DNA of 64,000 nucleotides, taken from the NCBI GenBank assembly GCA_964556395.1, contig CAZKVR010000005.1, forward strand, positions 7,460 to 71,459. The letters run 5' to 3'. The stretch's first letter is position 1. The number at the start of each line of letters is the position of its first letter. Below the pieces are notes generated by a model. The model did not search any database. It was not told the DNA's origin and saw nothing but the letters and a program-made list of their open reading frames with translations. This DNA is from WJKR01 sp964556395 (GTDB lineage Archaea > Nanobdellota > Nanobdellia > Woesearchaeales > WJKR01). The position numbers were made by a program, and so were the translations under genes. Below are positions 46,377 through 55,540 of this stretch, one piece after another.

Positions 46377-47279
46377 ATGGGTGTCAAGGATTTACGCGTT
46401 GAACTCACGCCGCATATCCGTAACGCGGAGATCTTCGCGAAGCGTTCCGTCCTGTCCAAGACCATCACGGGAAATTGGGTGACGAGCTATAAGGGTCGCG
46501 GCATCGAGTTCGCCGGCTACAGGTCTTACCAGTTCGGTGACGACGCCTCCCTGATCGACTGGAGGGCTTCGTTGCGTGCCAAGGAGCCCATGGTGCGGGA
46601 GTTCGAGGAGTACAAGAGCTTTTCCGTGTTCATATTGCTCGACGTCTCGAACAGCATGCTGTTCTCCTCTAACAAGAAGCTGAAGGCGGAGTACGCGGCT
46701 GAGATGGCGTACGCGTTGGGCGAAGGTATCCTGCGCGGCGGCGACGCCGTCGGACTCGGCATGTTCACGGACGAGCTGAAGGCGAGCCTCCATCCGAACA
46801 TCGGCCATGGCGTGCTGGATCGCTTCGCGCAGCACCTCAAGGATCCTTCGATGTATGGCGGGAAGTTCGACCTGCAGCGGGTGTTGAAGCAGACGGTGTC
46901 GTTCCTGCAGAACAACGCTATCATCATAGTCATCTCCGACTTCCTCGGGTTGCAGGAGGGGTGGCAGCGGTACGTGCGTATGGTGTCGCAGAACTTCGAG
47001 ATGATCGGCCTCATGGTCCGCGACCCCCGCGACAGGGAGTTGCCGCGGCACGTCGGCCAGTACGCGTTGGAGGATCCTTATTCCGACAATACGTTGTACA
47101 TCGATGTGAATGATTTCGCAAAACCCTACAAGCGCTTCGTCGAGGAGGAGGAGCGCAGGATTATGAACGTGTTCGAGAGCGTGAAGGGCGGGATGGCGCT
47201 CATCACGACCGACAAGGATTATCTGGCGCCGCTCACCAAGTTCCTGCGGCAGAGGAAGTTCATCACCATGACGACGTGA
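46377..47279 (+). CDS. DUF58 protein (VWA-related)
   Basis: 300 aa. The DUF58 core GIEFAGYRSYQFGDDASLIDWRASLRAKEPMVREFEE is followed by a VWA-like domain with ILLDVSNSMLF (DxSxS-type MIDAS) and IIVISDFLGLQ. No membrane helices. Usual partner of MoxR in Bat-like operons. 18 nt after moxR. Confidence 0.92.
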   Translation: MGVKDLRVELTPHIRNAEIFAKRSVLSKTITGNWVTSYKGRGIEFAGYRSYQFGDDASLIDWRASLRAKEPMVREFEEYKSFSVFILLDVSNSMLFSSNKKLKAEYAAEMAYALGEGILRGGDAVGLGMFTDELKASLHPNIGHGVLDRFAQHLKDPSMYGGKFDLQRVLKQTVSFLQNNAIIIVISDFLGLQEGWQRYVRMVSQNFEMIGLMVRDPRDRELPRHVGQYALEDPYSDNTLYIDVNDFAKPYKRFVEEEERRIMNVFESVKGGMALITTDKDYLAPLTKFLRQRKFITMTT

Positions 47280-47285
47280 AACAAC

Positions 47286-48245
47286 ATGCACCTGACGTTC
47301 GAGAACCCTATCTATCTCTGGTACCTGGCCAGTATCCCCTTGCTGGTCCTCACCCACTTCCTCTCTTTACGGATGGCGAAGCGGAAGGCGATGCGGTTCG
47401 CGAACTTCCAGACGTTGAAGCGTATCGCAGGTGAGAGGATGGTGACTAAGAATGTCAGCGTGCTCATCTTCCGAGTCCTCACCGTGGCGTTGCTCGTGTT
47501 GGCGGCTTCCGGTGTCAGGTTGTGGTACATGGCTCCGCAGAGCGATAACAACTATGTCATCGGGCTTGACGTGTCTTCTTCGATGTCGGCTAAGGATTTT
47601 TTGCCTGACCGTCTCGAGACGGCCAAGTCTTATGCTAAGGATTTCGTCGACACGTTGGGCGGCAAGACCAAGGTGGGGGTGGTGTCTTTCGCGGGTGTGA
47701 GCATGATCGAGCAGACCTTGACCGAGGATAAGACTGCTGTCAAGTCTTCGATAGATAGTATCAGTTTGACGAGGACTGGCGGTACTGACATGCCAGGAGC
47801 CCTCATTACTGGCACGAACATCCTCTTGTCCGAGCCTGACAATGGGAGGGTGATGATTCTGTTTACGGATGGCAGCTCGACGCTAGGTAATTTCGTCGGT
47901 GATTCCATGCGCGAGGCGGTCGAGTATGCGCGTGAGAACAAGGTCGTGGTGAACGGCGTCGGTATCGGCACCGAGAGCGCTCCTATCGGCTACTTGCCCG
48001 AGTATTATAACATCTCGTCGGTGTTCGCCTTGGATGATCTGCGTTTCGTGACCAACCGTACGTCAGGCGTGACTATCCCTGCGAGCGAGGAGCAGGACTT
48101 GGAGGCCGCTTACGTCGACTTGTTGAAGCGTTCTGATGAGAGCCTCGTGGATGTGCGGCTCGACCTCATGGCGTTGGTGGCCGGCTTGCTCTTGCTGTTC
48201 ATCGAGTGGGGGCTCATCAATTCTCGTTATAGGAGGGTTGCGTGA
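47286..48245 (+). CDS. BatA-like VWA-domain membrane protein
   Basis: 319 aa: two N-terminal membrane helices (about 10-25, 57-78), VWA domain with MIDAS GLDVSSSMSAKDF and TGGTDMPGAL, and a C-terminal helix (LDLMALVAGLLLLFIEWGL). Same layout as aerotolerance BatA/B. With MoxR and DUF58 it likely forms a membrane chaperone or protein-maturation module whose client is unknown. Confidence 0.9.
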   Translation: MHLTFENPIYLWYLASIPLLVLTHFLSLRMAKRKAMRFANFQTLKRIAGERMVTKNVSVLIFRVLTVALLVLAASGVRLWYMAPQSDNNYVIGLDVSSSMSAKDFLPDRLETAKSYAKDFVDTLGGKTKVGVVSFAGVSMIEQTLTEDKTAVKSSIDSISLTRTGGTDMPGALITGTNILLSEPDNGRVMILFTDGSSTLGNFVGDSMREAVEYARENKVVVNGVGIGTESAPIGYLPEYYNISSVFALDDLRFVTNRTSGVTIPASEEQDLEAAYVDLLKRSDESLVDVRLDLMALVAGLLLLFIEWGLINSRYRRVA

Positions 48246-48679
48246 TGGCTGCTTGGGGGGTGTTGTGGAGGCCTTTGGTGGTGAGCGTCGTGGTCGCCGC
48301 CTTGTTGTCCGGCGTGGGCAAGTGGTTGTGGGATGCGTATCATCATAGGCGTCGGGCGTTCGCTGAGGAGTTGGTGAAGACTGGCGGTATGCCGTCCGGC
48401 CATAGCGCCGTCGTGGCGTCTTTGAGCACGTCGGTGTTCTTGCTCCAGGGTTTCTCGACGTTGTTCTTCGTCGTGTTCGTGTTCAGCCTCCTCGTGATCA
48501 GGGATAGTTTTGGGGTTCGTTGGAGCGTGGGCCAGCAGGCGGAGCTGTTGAACCGGCTTGCCAGCCATGATCATGTGCGTCGTAAGGTGAAGGTCGTCGA
48601 GGGCCACACGTTGGTGCAGGTGGTGACTGGCGTGGCTCTCGGTATCCTGGTGACGTTGCTGGTGTTCGCGGTCTGGTGA
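48245..48679 (+). CDS. DUF212 (divergent PAP2-like) membrane protein
   Basis: 144 aa, about three membrane helices. KTGGMPSGHSAVVASLST is the shared PAP2 motif and IRDSFGVRWSVGQQAELLNRL is the DUF212 signature. Possible lipid phosphate phosphatase; substrate unknown. The ATG at 48245 has GGAGGG 7 nt upstream and overlaps the previous TGA. Confidence 0.88.
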   Translation: MAAWGVLWRPLVVSVVVAALLSGVGKWLWDAYHHRRRAFAEELVKTGGMPSGHSAVVASLSTSVFLLQGFSTLFFVVFVFSLLVIRDSFGVRWSVGQQAELLNRLASHDHVRRKVKVVEGHTLVQVVTGVALGILVTLLVFAVW

Positions 48680-48719
48680 AGAAACCTTTAAAAACCTCTG
48701 TTTGGTTCTCTCGCGTGCT

Positions 48720-48791
48720 GCTCCTGTAGCACAGTGGTAGTGCGCCGGTCTTGTAAACCGGAGGTCGCGAGTTCGAATCTCGCCAGGAGCT
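48720..48791 (+). tRNA. tRNA-Thr(UGU)
   Basis: Acceptor GCTCCTG/CAGGAGC with U73; anticodon stem CCGGT/ACCGG, loop CTTGTAA gives TGT. No intron. TATA CCTTTAAAAA about 30 nt upstream. Confidence 0.95.
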
Positions 48792-48835
48792 TCTCAGGCA
48801 CAGTTTTATATATGAGTTTCTGTCTTGCTTGTTTC

Positions 48836-50443
48836 ATGCAGCCTCCTGGTTTGCGGTGGGTTTTCAGGTCCAAGCTGTTCCGTAACGCCCTTGCTAGGTA
48901 TCAGGCCGCGTTGCGCAATCCTCGTAAGGCTCAGGAGAAGCTGTTGCTGCACATCGTCAAGCGTAATCGCAAGACCGCGTATGGCCGTAAGTACGGCTTC
49001 TCTGATATCAAGTCCGTTCGGGATTTCCAGAAGCGGGTGCCGGTCGTCTCCTATGAGGACTTGCATCCTTATGTCGATTGCATGCTGCAGGGGATGCGTA
49101 ACGTCTTGGTGAAGGATAAGGTGGTGTTCTTCGCGACGACGAGCGGTACGACGAGCAGGCCGAAGCTGATCCCCGTGACGAACACTCGTCGTAAGCAGTT
49201 GCATCAGGAGTTGTTGCTGTGGATGTTCTTCCTGATGAAGAAGAAGGCTGTGCGTAAGGGCGTGAAGGGTAAGACGTTGTACTTCGCGGGTCCGTATCAT
49301 GAGGATATCTCGCAGGGCGGCACGTTGATGGGGTCCATCTCCGGTTTCATGGCTTGGAAGACGCCTTTCTGGGCTAAGGCCAAGATGGTCGTGCCGCCCG
49401 AGATCTATAACGAGATGGATTTCGACAAGAAGACCCGTATCATCGCGTTGAAGGCTTTGGCTACGAAGAACATCACGCAGGTCGGCTTCGCGGCTCCTAT
49501 CGAGGTAATCTTGTTCTTCGATTACATCAAGCGTCATAGGCGTTCGTTGCTGAACGAGCTGAAACGTTCTGGTAAGCGGTGGCGTGCCCGGCAGTTGGAA
49601 AGGCTTGACGAGTTCACTCCTGCTAAAATCTGGCCGAACCTGTGCCTGATGAACTGCATCAAGTCGGATGCGAACCTGCCGTACCTGGACGTGTTGCGGG
49701 AGAAGGCCGGCATCCCTGATTTGACCATCCGTGATCCTGGCATCTATGCGAGCGAGGGCCGTCTCACGTTGGGCTTGACGGATGACGACCGCTCAGGGGT
49801 TGTGGTGGCTCAGGAGAATTTCTTCGAGTTCATGGAGCAGAAGGGCAAGGATGAGTACAGGGATCCGGTGACGATCGACAAGGTCAAGGAGGGTCGGAAG
49901 TACAAGGTGGTCGTCACGACGCAGGAGGGCTTGTATCGTTATGACATGGGCGACGTGGTCGAGGTCGTGGGTTTCAAGGGTCGTCTGCCGGTGGTCAAGT
50001 TCGTCCAGCGCGACCACTTCCTCAACATCGTGGGCGAGTTCTGTCCTGAGAACCAGTTGTTGGCGGCGATGAATGCCGTGAAGGAGCAGGAGGGTTTGGG
50101 TGTGGGAGAGTTCACGTTCCTCCCTTATACTCGTGACTTGGAGGATCGTCCGCGGTACGAGGTGTTGCTCGAGTTGGGCGAGAAGGCTTCTGACAGGGAT
50201 TTGCGGTCGTTCGCCAAGGCTTTGGATGAGGAGTTGAAGCGTCGCGTCCAGGATTACCGTCAGATGCGTGAGGAGTTCGGTCGCCTCGGCCACTTGAGCG
50301 TGGCTGTCGTGGAGCCCGGTTCTTATCGCGAGTTGGAGAGGGAGCGTTTGCAGCGGGCGGGTCAGCCCAAGCCTGTGCGGGTTGCGAAGGATGTCTCGTT
50401 CCGGGATAAGTTCTCCGTTGTCAAGGAGATTGTCGTGAAATGA
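48836..50443 (+). CDS. GH3-family acyl-acid amido synthetase-like enzyme
   Basis: 535 aa, full-length GH3 fold of the adenylate-forming superfamily. Motifs: FFATTSGTTSRPKLIPVT (P-loop), YASEGRLTLGL (second ATP motif) and LYRYDMGDVVEVVGF, RDHFLNIVGE (third). Plant GH3 enzymes join amino acids to indole acetate, jasmonate or benzoates through an acyl-adenylate. Prokaryotic members are scattered and mostly uncharacterised. Start fixed by TATA TTTTATATA (48804-48812), 27 nt before the ATG; the longer frame runs into tRNA-Thr. No nearby pathway genes; the acyl acid is unknown. Confidence 0.92.
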   Translation: MQPPGLRWVFRSKLFRNALARYQAALRNPRKAQEKLLLHIVKRNRKTAYGRKYGFSDIKSVRDFQKRVPVVSYEDLHPYVDCMLQGMRNVLVKDKVVFFATTSGTTSRPKLIPVTNTRRKQLHQELLLWMFFLMKKKAVRKGVKGKTLYFAGPYHEDISQGGTLMGSISGFMAWKTPFWAKAKMVVPPEIYNEMDFDKKTRIIALKALATKNITQVGFAAPIEVILFFDYIKRHRRSLLNELKRSGKRWRARQLERLDEFTPAKIWPNLCLMNCIKSDANLPYLDVLREKAGIPDLTIRDPGIYASEGRLTLGLTDDDRSGVVVAQENFFEFMEQKGKDEYRDPVTIDKVKEGRKYKVVVTTQEGLYRYDMGDVVEVVGFKGRLPVVKFVQRDHFLNIVGEFCPENQLLAAMNAVKEQEGLGVGEFTFLPYTRDLEDRPRYEVLLELGEKASDRDLRSFAKALDEELKRRVQDYRQMREEFGRLGHLSVAVVEPGSYRELERERLQRAGQPKPVRVAKDVSFRDKFSVVKEIVVK

Positions 50444-50551
50444 AGAGTGTAGATTCTCTACCTACTGTCATCCATAAAGCTTTTAAATATGTAATGTTTT
50501 GCTATATTATAAAATTCATTAAATTCAAAATATTAAAGAAGGTTCATATAT

Positions 50552-51082
50552 ATGCGCGTCTACGACCTCCCCATGGAAAAAAGGCTTCACGAGGCTGTCA
50601 AGGAGATGGCCTTGAAGAGCGGTGCCAAGACGCTCTTCGCTAAGGTGAACGCCATAGCCTTCTTCGAGCCAGAAGAGGTCTCGCTCGACGAGCTTGCGGA
50701 GCGCACAGGCTACTCGCCGGCCTCGATCAGCACGACCGTCAGGGATCTCGAACGTATGGGCAAGCTCAAGCGCATCAAGAAGCCCGGCACCAAGAAGGTG
50801 TACGTCAAGGGCGAGAAGAACCTCATCAAGTCCTTGCACGACCACTTCAACAACGCGTTGGAGAACGTCCTGAAGCCGATGGAGGAGATACTCCCCCCAG
50901 CCATCAAGGAGCTCAAGCAAGAGCTCAAGAACAAGGACCTCGGCAAGGAGGAGAAGGACCATCTGAAGAAGAAGATCAAGTGGTACGAGGAATACCTCGA
51001 GCAGAACAAGCGGGCCAAAGAGATATTCGACAAGATGGGACATGAGTTCAGGAAGCACGAACAGGAGATGGAACGCCCATGA
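50552..51082 (+). CDS. GbsR/MarR-type transcriptional regulator
   Basis: 176 aa: winged helix (VSLDELAERTGYSPASISTTVRDLERMGKLKRIKKPGT) with a long C-terminal coiled-coil (KELKQELKNKDLGKEEKDHLKKKIKWYEEYL) for dimerisation, the GbsR layout. It heads an exporter operon and overlaps the ATPase gene (ATGA), so it probably controls its own operon. The 108 nt upstream are very AT-rich, with CTTTTAAATATG and several other TATA-like words that may be operator sites. Confidence 0.85.
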   Translation: MRVYDLPMEKRLHEAVKEMALKSGAKTLFAKVNAIAFFEPEEVSLDELAERTGYSPASISTTVRDLERMGKLKRIKKPGTKKVYVKGEKNLIKSLHDHFNNALENVLKPMEEILPPAIKELKQELKNKDLGKEEKDHLKKKIKWYEEYLEQNKRAKEIFDKMGHEFRKHEQEMERP

Positions 51083-51780
51083 CCAAGCAGCAAAGCGTCA
51101 TCAGGATCAAGGACGTGTGGAAGACCTACACGATAGGCGACAACAAGGTGCACGCCTTGAGAGGCCTTAACCTAGAGGTCAAGAAAGGCGAGTTCCTCGC
51201 CATCATGGGACCCTCAGGGTCTGGGAAGAGCACGAGCATGAACATGGTGGGCTGCCTCGACATCCCCACCAAAGGCCACGTCTACCTCGACGGCAAGGAC
51301 ATCTCGGCCATGTACGAGTCGGACCTCGCCCAGATACGGGGGAAGAAGATAGGGTTCATATTCCAGAAGTTCAACCTCATCAACACGCTCACGGCCAAGG
51401 AGAACGTCATGCTACCCATGATGTTCCAGGACGTGCCGCAGGAGGAGCGTTCGAAGAAGGCAGAAATGCTGCTCAGGATGGTGGACTTGCAGGAACGCAA
51501 AAACCACCTCCCTAGCGAATTGTCAGGCGGACAGCAGCAAAGGGTCGCCATCGCACGATCATTGGCGAACGACCCCGAAGTGATATTGGCGGACGAGCCG
51601 ACAGGCAACCTCGACACGGCGACAGGCGAGAACGTGATGGGCTTCCTCGAGAAGCTCCACGATGAGAAGGGCACCACCATCGTCATGGTGACGCACGACG
51701 AGGAAGTGGCGAAGCACGCCGACCGGATAGAATTCCTCCGGGACGGCAAGATTGTCAAGACTATGAAGAACAAAAGGTGA
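51079..51780 (+). CDS. ABC transporter ATPase, MacB/LolD type
   Basis: 233 aa. Walker A MGPSGSGKST, signature LSGGQQQRVAIARSL, Walker B VILADEPTGNLDT. Partner of the two FtsX-like permeases downstream. Likely exports or extracts a peptide, lipoprotein or drug across the membrane, or works as a mechanotransmission ATPase as in MacB. Confidence 0.95.
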   Translation: MTKQQSVIRIKDVWKTYTIGDNKVHALRGLNLEVKKGEFLAIMGPSGSGKSTSMNMVGCLDIPTKGHVYLDGKDISAMYESDLAQIRGKKIGFIFQKFNLINTLTAKENVMLPMMFQDVPQEERSKKAEMLLRMVDLQERKNHLPSELSGGQQQRVAIARSLANDPEVILADEPTGNLDTATGENVMGFLEKLHDEKGTTIVMVTHDEEVAKHADRIEFLRDGKIVKTMKNKR

Positions 51781-51786
51781 GAACCG

Positions 51787-53031
51787 ATGAAGAAAGCATT
51801 CGCATTACTGGTACTGATGGTATTGATGACGACAGGCATGGCGATGGACGCCGCGGCGGCGGACAAGCCCCAACTGGACGTGACACTCCTGAGCTACACG
51901 CCAGTCCCGGCAGAGCCCGGAAACTACGTGACGGTCACGCTGAAGCTTGAGAACAAGGGTGATGCGGCCGCCAAGGATGTGGCGGTGGAATTCGTTGACA
52001 ACTACCCGTTCAGCCTTGACGACGAGTCGAAGAAGCGTAAGGAGGTCGGAGAACTCGGCCAGAGCGAGACTTACCTGGCAGAGTATCGCGTGCGTGTGGA
52101 TAGCAACGCGGTCGAAGGGATGAACTATCTCAATATCCGTTACGCGCAAGGAAAGACGTCTGACAACTGGGTCGAGAAGAGTATACCTCTGACGGTGAGT
52201 ACCGTCCGGAAGACGCTGAGCGTCAACTCCGTAAGCGTGGAACCGGAAGTGGTAGCGCCCGGGAACAGGATGGACATCACGCTCAAGTTGAAGAACCTGG
52301 CGTCAAGCCACGTCCGCGACGTCGGAGTCAAGCTAGAGCTAGCGGATGTCTCGGCGAACGACCAGGCGTACGACATACCTCTGGCACCTATGGGCTCTTC
52401 CATCGAGAAGCGCATCCCTACCCTCCAAGGCGGTGAGACGGCTGATTTCGGGTTCGCGCTCCAGGCATACCCTGAAGCGGAGGCCGGCATCTACAAGGTA
52501 CCAGTCACTGTAACCTACACTGACGAGGATGGCAACGACCAGTCAAGGACGGACATGGTCAGCGTTGTTGTGAACGACGAGCCGGACCTCATGACCGTCA
52601 TCGACCGTAGTAGCATCTATAGCGACAAAGGGCGTGGAGAGGTGAGGTTGACCATCACGAACAAGGGGTTGTCGGAGATAAAATTCCTTACAATATTGCT
52701 AGGTGAGAGCGAGTCGTTCGACATCCTCTCCGCTTCGGACGAGTTGTATTTAGGCAACGTCGAAAGCGACGACTACGAAAGGGCGTCATTCGACCTGAGG
52801 CTTAAGGAGGAAGGTGTGGATGAGATAACGCTGCCGGTCACCCTCACGTTCAAGGATGCCATGAATAAGGATTACGAGGTTGAGCAGAACTTGACGCTTG
52901 ACCTCCTATCGAACTCGGACGACGGGGAAGGGGATTCCTCGACAGGGACTGTGATGACGGTCATCGTCGTGTTGGCACTGGCCGGTTTTCTCATCTACAG
53001 GCGCAGGAAGTGTCGTAAGCAGAGGCGTTGA
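51787..53031 (+). CDS. Exported CARDB/COG1361-type protein with C-terminal anchor
   Basis: 414 aa: signal peptide (AFALLVLMVLMTTGMAMDAAAA), three beta-sandwich domains of the CARDB/NPCBM-associated type (VTVTLKLENKGDAAAKDV; MDITLKLKNLASSHVRDV; VRLTITNKGLSEIKF), a Ser/Thr/Asp linker, and helix VMTVIVVLALAGFLIYRRRK. Such proteins stand beside MacB-like ABC genes in archaea and probably serve as the external partner. Confidence 0.85.
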   Translation: MKKAFALLVLMVLMTTGMAMDAAAADKPQLDVTLLSYTPVPAEPGNYVTVTLKLENKGDAAAKDVAVEFVDNYPFSLDDESKKRKEVGELGQSETYLAEYRVRVDSNAVEGMNYLNIRYAQGKTSDNWVEKSIPLTVSTVRKTLSVNSVSVEPEVVAPGNRMDITLKLKNLASSHVRDVGVKLELADVSANDQAYDIPLAPMGSSIEKRIPTLQGGETADFGFALQAYPEAEAGIYKVPVTVTYTDEDGNDQSRTDMVSVVVNDEPDLMTVIDRSSIYSDKGRGEVRLTITNKGLSEIKFLTILLGESESFDILSASDELYLGNVESDDYERASFDLRLKEEGVDEITLPVTLTFKDAMNKDYEVEQNLTLDLLSNSDDGEGDSSTGTVMTVIVVLALAGFLIYRRRKCRKQRR

Positions 53032-53072
53032 ACACGCCAAGGATAACCGCATATCGGTGAGCGAGGACTATC

Positions 53073-54296
53073 ATGCTAGAGGACTTTTTCAGGCAGGGCG
53101 TGAAGAACCTGACTAATCGCAGGCTCCGTAGCTGGCTGACCATGATAGGCATCTTCATAGGTGTCGCCCTCGTCGTCTCGCTCCTCAGCCTCGGCCAGGG
53201 GATGCAGGATGCCATTGTCGGCCAGTTCTCAGACTTGGGAGCTGACACCATCACCATCCAGGCCGCTGGCGGCGGCTACGGGCCGCCGGGGACGTACCAG
53301 TCCGTCAAGGTCACGGAGGACGACCTCGAGGTGGTCAAGAGGACCGATGGGGTCGAGGAAGCGTTCGGTCGGATTATCGGCTCCGTCAAGGTAGAGATCG
53401 ATGATAAGGATGAGTACGGCTATGTTTCGACGGTAGCTGAGGATTCTCGGGAGTACGAGATGTCGGTCACGACGCCTGATGATCTCTCGGCCGGACAGGG
53501 ACGTCTGATAGAGCCTGGCGACCGCTACGAAGCGGTGGTGGGCTATCGTCTCGGCCACGAGGCTTTGTACGGGAGAGACTTAGAGGTGGGTGATGACATC
53601 CTCATCAACGAGCAGGATTTCGAGATTGTAGGCGTCCTCGAGAAGACCGGCAACCCGCAGCTCGACAGCATCACATGGCTCATGGAGGATGCGGGCCGGG
53701 AAGTGACCGGCACGGATGAGGCTTATGGGCTCATAGTGGCCAAGCTCGAGCGAGGCATGGACCCTAACGTGGCCAAGGAGCGCTTGTTGGAGGAGTTGCG
53801 CGACAGCCGTGACGTCAAGGAGGGCAAGGAGGATTTCACGGTCACGACGGCTCAGGAGACCATCGAATCGCTGAACTCCATCCTAGGCGCTGTCAAGTGG
53901 TTCCTCATCGGCATCGCCGCCATCAGCCTCCTCGTCGGCGGGGTTGGAATCACGAACACCATGTACACTTCGGTCTTGGAGCGTACGCGCGAGATCGGCA
54001 TCATGAAGGCTATCGGGGCGAAGAACGAGGACGTCCTGACACTCTTCCTCATAGAATCAGGACTGCTAGGATTGGTAGGAGGCCTCATCGGAATCGCCTT
54101 GGGGTTAGGATTCGCGTTCGCCACCGCGGCTATCGCGCGGCAGGCCCTCGGGGCGGACATCATCAGGGCTCACGTCTCGTTCGGACTCCTGGCAGGGGCC
54201 ATGCTGGGCTCGTTCCTCGTCGGTTCCATCGCAGGCTTGACGCCTGCACGGCAGGCTTCGAGGATGAAGCCTGTGGAGGCGTTGCAGTATGGCTAG
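53073..54296 (+). CDS. MacB/FtsX-like permease 1
   Basis: 407 aa. Helix near the N-terminus (LTMIGIFIGVALVVSLLSLG), a large external MacB_PCD domain, then three helices with the FtsX core GGVGITNTMYTSVLERTREIGIMKAIGAKNEDVLTLF. Pairs with permease 2; overlaps its start by 8 nt. It shares a perfectly identical 50-nt stretch (54000-54049) with permease 2. Confidence 0.93.
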   Translation: MLEDFFRQGVKNLTNRRLRSWLTMIGIFIGVALVVSLLSLGQGMQDAIVGQFSDLGADTITIQAAGGGYGPPGTYQSVKVTEDDLEVVKRTDGVEEAFGRIIGSVKVEIDDKDEYGYVSTVAEDSREYEMSVTTPDDLSAGQGRLIEPGDRYEAVVGYRLGHEALYGRDLEVGDDILINEQDFEIVGVLEKTGNPQLDSITWLMEDAGREVTGTDEAYGLIVAKLERGMDPNVAKERLLEELRDSRDVKEGKEDFTVTTAQETIESLNSILGAVKWFLIGIAAISLLVGGVGITNTMYTSVLERTREIGIMKAIGAKNEDVLTLFLIESGLLGLVGGLIGIALGLGFAFATAAIARQALGADIIRAHVSFGLLAGAMLGSFLVGSIAGLTPARQASRMKPVEALQYG

Positions 54297-55509
54297 TGAC
54301 CAGCAGCTCGAGGATTTTTTCAGCATCTCGTTGAAGAGCATCAGGCAGCGCCGCATGCGTAGTTGGCTGACGATGATCGGGATCTTCATCGGCATCGCGG
54401 CGGTGGTGGCTCTCGTCAGCCTCGGCCAGGGCTTGGAGAACGCCATCAATGAGGAGTTCCAGGAGTTGGGCACTGACAAGATGTTCATCTCGCCTGCCGG
54501 TTCTCTTTTCGGAGCAGGGGGTGTGGACTCGTTGACCGAGGATGATGTCGAGCTTCTCGGGGACGTTCGGGGCGTGGATGAAGCTGCGGGCTACATGATG
54601 AGTTCGGCTAAGGTGGAGTGGGATGGCGAGTTGTGGTTCCCGTTCGTCTGGGGAGTGCCTTCTGATGACGACCAGATAAGGCTTCTTGAGGAGATGTTCC
54701 CTCTCGAGGAGGGACGGTTGTTCGAGGAGGGCGCGAAGGGCGTGGCGATCGTGGGTTATGATTACGCCACTGACTCTGCTTTCGACGAGCCCCTTATTAT
54801 AGGCGATGACGTCATGGTGAACGGTGAGAAGTTCGAGGTTGTCGGGTCGTTCGAAGAGGTAGGGAACCGCGATGACGATCGGGTCGTCGCCATCCCGATG
54901 GAGCAGGCCCGCGACTTGTTGGACGTGCCTGAACGCCTGGACAGCATCATCGTCCGTATGGATGAGGGTGAGGATGTGGAGGACGTCGAGGAACGCATCA
55001 AGAAGGAGATGCGTGATGAGCGTGACCAGGACGAGGGTGAGGAGGATTTCTACGTCCAGACGTTCATGGATGTCATCGAGAGTTTCATGAGCATCCTGAA
55101 CATCGTGACGGCGGTCCTCGTGGGTATCGCTGCTATCAGCTTGCTCATCGGTGGCATCGGTATCATGAACACCATGTACACTTCTGTCTTGGAGCGTACG
55201 AAGGATATCGGTATCATGAAGGCTATCGGGGCGAAGAACGAGGACGTCCTGACACTCTTCCTTATAGAGTCAGGGTTGCTGGGGCTCGCGGGCGGTGTCG
55301 TCGGCGTGCTCCTCGGCATGGGGTTGGCGTGGGTGGCGTCGTTCCTGGCCCGGACTGTAGGAGGGTTCGAGTATCTCGTGGCGCAGTTCCCGTGGTGGCT
55401 TATCGTCGGCGCGTTGGCGTTCTCAGTCATAGTCGGCATCCTGTCGGGTATCCTTCCTGCGCGGCAGGCTTCTCGCAAGAACCCGGTTGACGCGTTGCGG
55501 TACGAGTAA
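54289..55509 (+). CDS. MacB/FtsX-like permease 2
   Basis: 406 aa paralogue of permease 1 with the same topology (LTMIGIFIGIAAVVALVSLGQG; GGIGIMNTMYTSVLERTKDIGIMKAIGAKN). The external domain is more divergent and more acidic than in copy 1, while the membrane core is near identical. Expected to form a heterodimer with permease 1 powered by the ATPase at 51079. Confidence 0.93.
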   Translation: MASDQQLEDFFSISLKSIRQRRMRSWLTMIGIFIGIAAVVALVSLGQGLENAINEEFQELGTDKMFISPAGSLFGAGGVDSLTEDDVELLGDVRGVDEAAGYMMSSAKVEWDGELWFPFVWGVPSDDDQIRLLEEMFPLEEGRLFEEGAKGVAIVGYDYATDSAFDEPLIIGDDVMVNGEKFEVVGSFEEVGNRDDDRVVAIPMEQARDLLDVPERLDSIIVRMDEGEDVEDVEERIKKEMRDERDQDEGEEDFYVQTFMDVIESFMSILNIVTAVLVGIAAISLLIGGIGIMNTMYTSVLERTKDIGIMKAIGAKNEDVLTLFLIESGLLGLAGGVVGVLLGMGLAWVASFLARTVGGFEYLVAQFPWWLIVGALAFSVIVGILSGILPARQASRKNPVDALRYE

Positions 55510-55540
55510 AGAAAAAGCATATAAATGACTGGTACAGCGT

